Below the pieces are notes generated by a model. The model worked only from the letters and a program-made list of their open reading frames with translations. It did no database searches and had not been told where the DNA came from. DNA of 64,000 nt from Strigops habroptila. Lineage: Eukaryota; Chordata; Aves; Psittaciformes; Psittacidae. Below are positions 63,801 to 64,000 of this stretch, piece by piece. The position numbers were made by a program, and so were the translations under genes. Location: NCBI RefSeq assembly GCF_004027225.2, contig NC_044296.2:3764796-3828795 (forward strand), given 5' to 3'. Every line of letters begins with the position of its first letter. Position 1 is the stretch's first letter.

Positions 63801-64000
63801 TCATGTTGCACAGATGGCAGGAGATCCAACCCAGCAAGAATCACAACTGGGAAAGCAAGGTGCTTCTCTATTATCTTTGGAACACTTACTATTGAAGACC
63901 ACGTTGTTGTCCTTGAAATCTTTCCACTGCTGATACCACTTTGAGTCTTTGTGCAGCACCACGCCCATGGCCTCCCTAGAAAGGGCACAAGACAGGGGTG
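57846..64000 (-). CDS. TIMM44: Mitochondrial import inner membrane translocase subunit TIM44, C-terminal half (5' part outside window)
   Basis: Peripheral matrix-side protein of the TIM23 presequence translocase that tethers mtHsp70 (HSPA9) to the channel. Seven exons are visible on the minus strand, in transcript order: 63975-63890, 62776-62684, 62231-62107, 61201-61151, 59411-59322, 58862-58752, 57965-57846 (stop TGA at 57848-57846). They give about 224 residues, roughly the last half of the 452-residue human protein. Landmarks in order are GVVLHKDSKWYQQWKDFK, FFEMKMKYDESDNAFIRASR, SKTEMSEVLTEIL, DPSFDKDRFLKQC, SGELDILKDWCYEA, QLAHPIQQAKAMGLQFHSRI, LAMGKMMEQGPVLIITFQAQ, KGEVVEGDP and the end DELNPYAAWRLLDI. 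The last five exons form the conserved Tim44/MBA1-like membrane-binding domain. The mitochondrial presequence and coiled-coil N-terminal exons lie beyond position 64,000. All splice sites shown are GT-AG and the reading frame is intact. The gene is convergent with DUS3L. Confidence 0.97.
58176..58235 (-). mobile_element. CR1 LINE 3' terminus in last TIMM44 intron
   Basis: About 60 bp, TAGAATCACAGAATGGTTTG onward, sense relative to TIMM44. Confidence 0.9.
59412..61150 (-). other. TIMM44: TIMM44 intron, A/T-rich
   Basis: The largest TIMM44 intron in view (1,739 nt). Repeat-poor; contains a small direct repeat AACCAAACCCAGTTT in two copies at about 60643-60681. No other exon supported. Confidence 0.7.
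61725..61799 (-). mobile_element. CR1 LINE 3' terminus in TIMM44 intron
   Basis: TCATAGAATGGTTTGGGTTG through GGGCAGGGACACC, about 75 bp, sense relative to TIMM44. Confidence 0.9.
62012..62082 (-). mobile_element. CR1 LINE 3' terminus beside a TIMM44 5' splice site
   Basis: About 71 bp, TCATAGAATCATATAGAATG to CCCCCTGCCACG. Its truncated 5' end lies at intron position +25 after exon 62231-62107. Confidence 0.9.
62461..62594 (-). mobile_element. CR1 LINE 3' fragment in TIMM44 intron
   Basis: About 134 bp, AGAATCACGGAATCATGTCA to CCAACCTGGCCCTG. Its 5' end is about 90 nt past the donor of exon 62776-62684. Confidence 0.92.
63149..63357 (-). mobile_element. CR1 LINE 3' fragment in TIMM44 intron
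   Basis: About 209 bp, TAGAATCATAGAATCCCAGA through CCTCACAGGGAAG. Very close to the 5023-5250 and 50923-51111 copies. Confidence 0.94.

Noticed and set aside
1-64000. CRISPR arrays, bacterial operons, prophage or insertion sequences
   Set aside because: Sequence is vertebrate nuclear DNA with spliced genes and CR1 LINEs; no regularly spaced repeats seen.

Overview
This is nuclear DNA from a bird. It carries about nineteen 3' fragments of CR1 LINE retrotransposons (the characteristic avian repeat), no mammalian-type SINEs, and two vertebrate genes with compact introns. The CR1 tails are very alike, so several inserted fairly recently, but I cannot name the species. Both genes belong to human chromosome 19p13, so an avian microchromosome of chr28 type is likely (inference).

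Layout. Positions 1 to about 48,000 are a gene-poor interval. No exon of a recognisable protein can be supported there. It holds CR1 fragments, short tandem repeats, a strong CpG island at about 7.0-8.15 kb with an excellent minus-strand splice donor (a probable first exon of a leftward gene that continues outside the window or is non-coding), and several A/T-rich, homeodomain-motif-rich blocks that resemble non-coding regulatory elements. From about 47.9 to 48.65 kb a second GC-rich promoter region drives DUS3L on the plus strand. It also contains a clear TATA box and a splice donor pointing the other way. DUS3L (tRNA-dihydrouridine47 synthase) is complete in 13 coding exons (48,234-55,198, 657 residues), with one non-canonical GC-AG intron. 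Its poly(A) signal is at 55,287. On the minus strand the C-terminal half of TIMM44 (subunit of the mitochondrial TIM23 import motor) runs from beyond 64,000 down to a stop at 57,846, with its poly(A) signal at 57,021-57,026. The two genes are tail to tail.

The two genes do not form a functional unit: one modifies tRNA and mRNA uridines, the other tethers mtHsp70 to the import channel. The most unusual points are the GC-AG intron in DUS3L, the TATA-containing divergent promoter beside DUS3L, CR1 copies lying 25-40 nt from 5' splice sites, the orphan CpG-island promoter at 7.5 kb, and a homeodomain-site cluster at 17.27-17.46 kb. I found no sign of a wholly new biological system.
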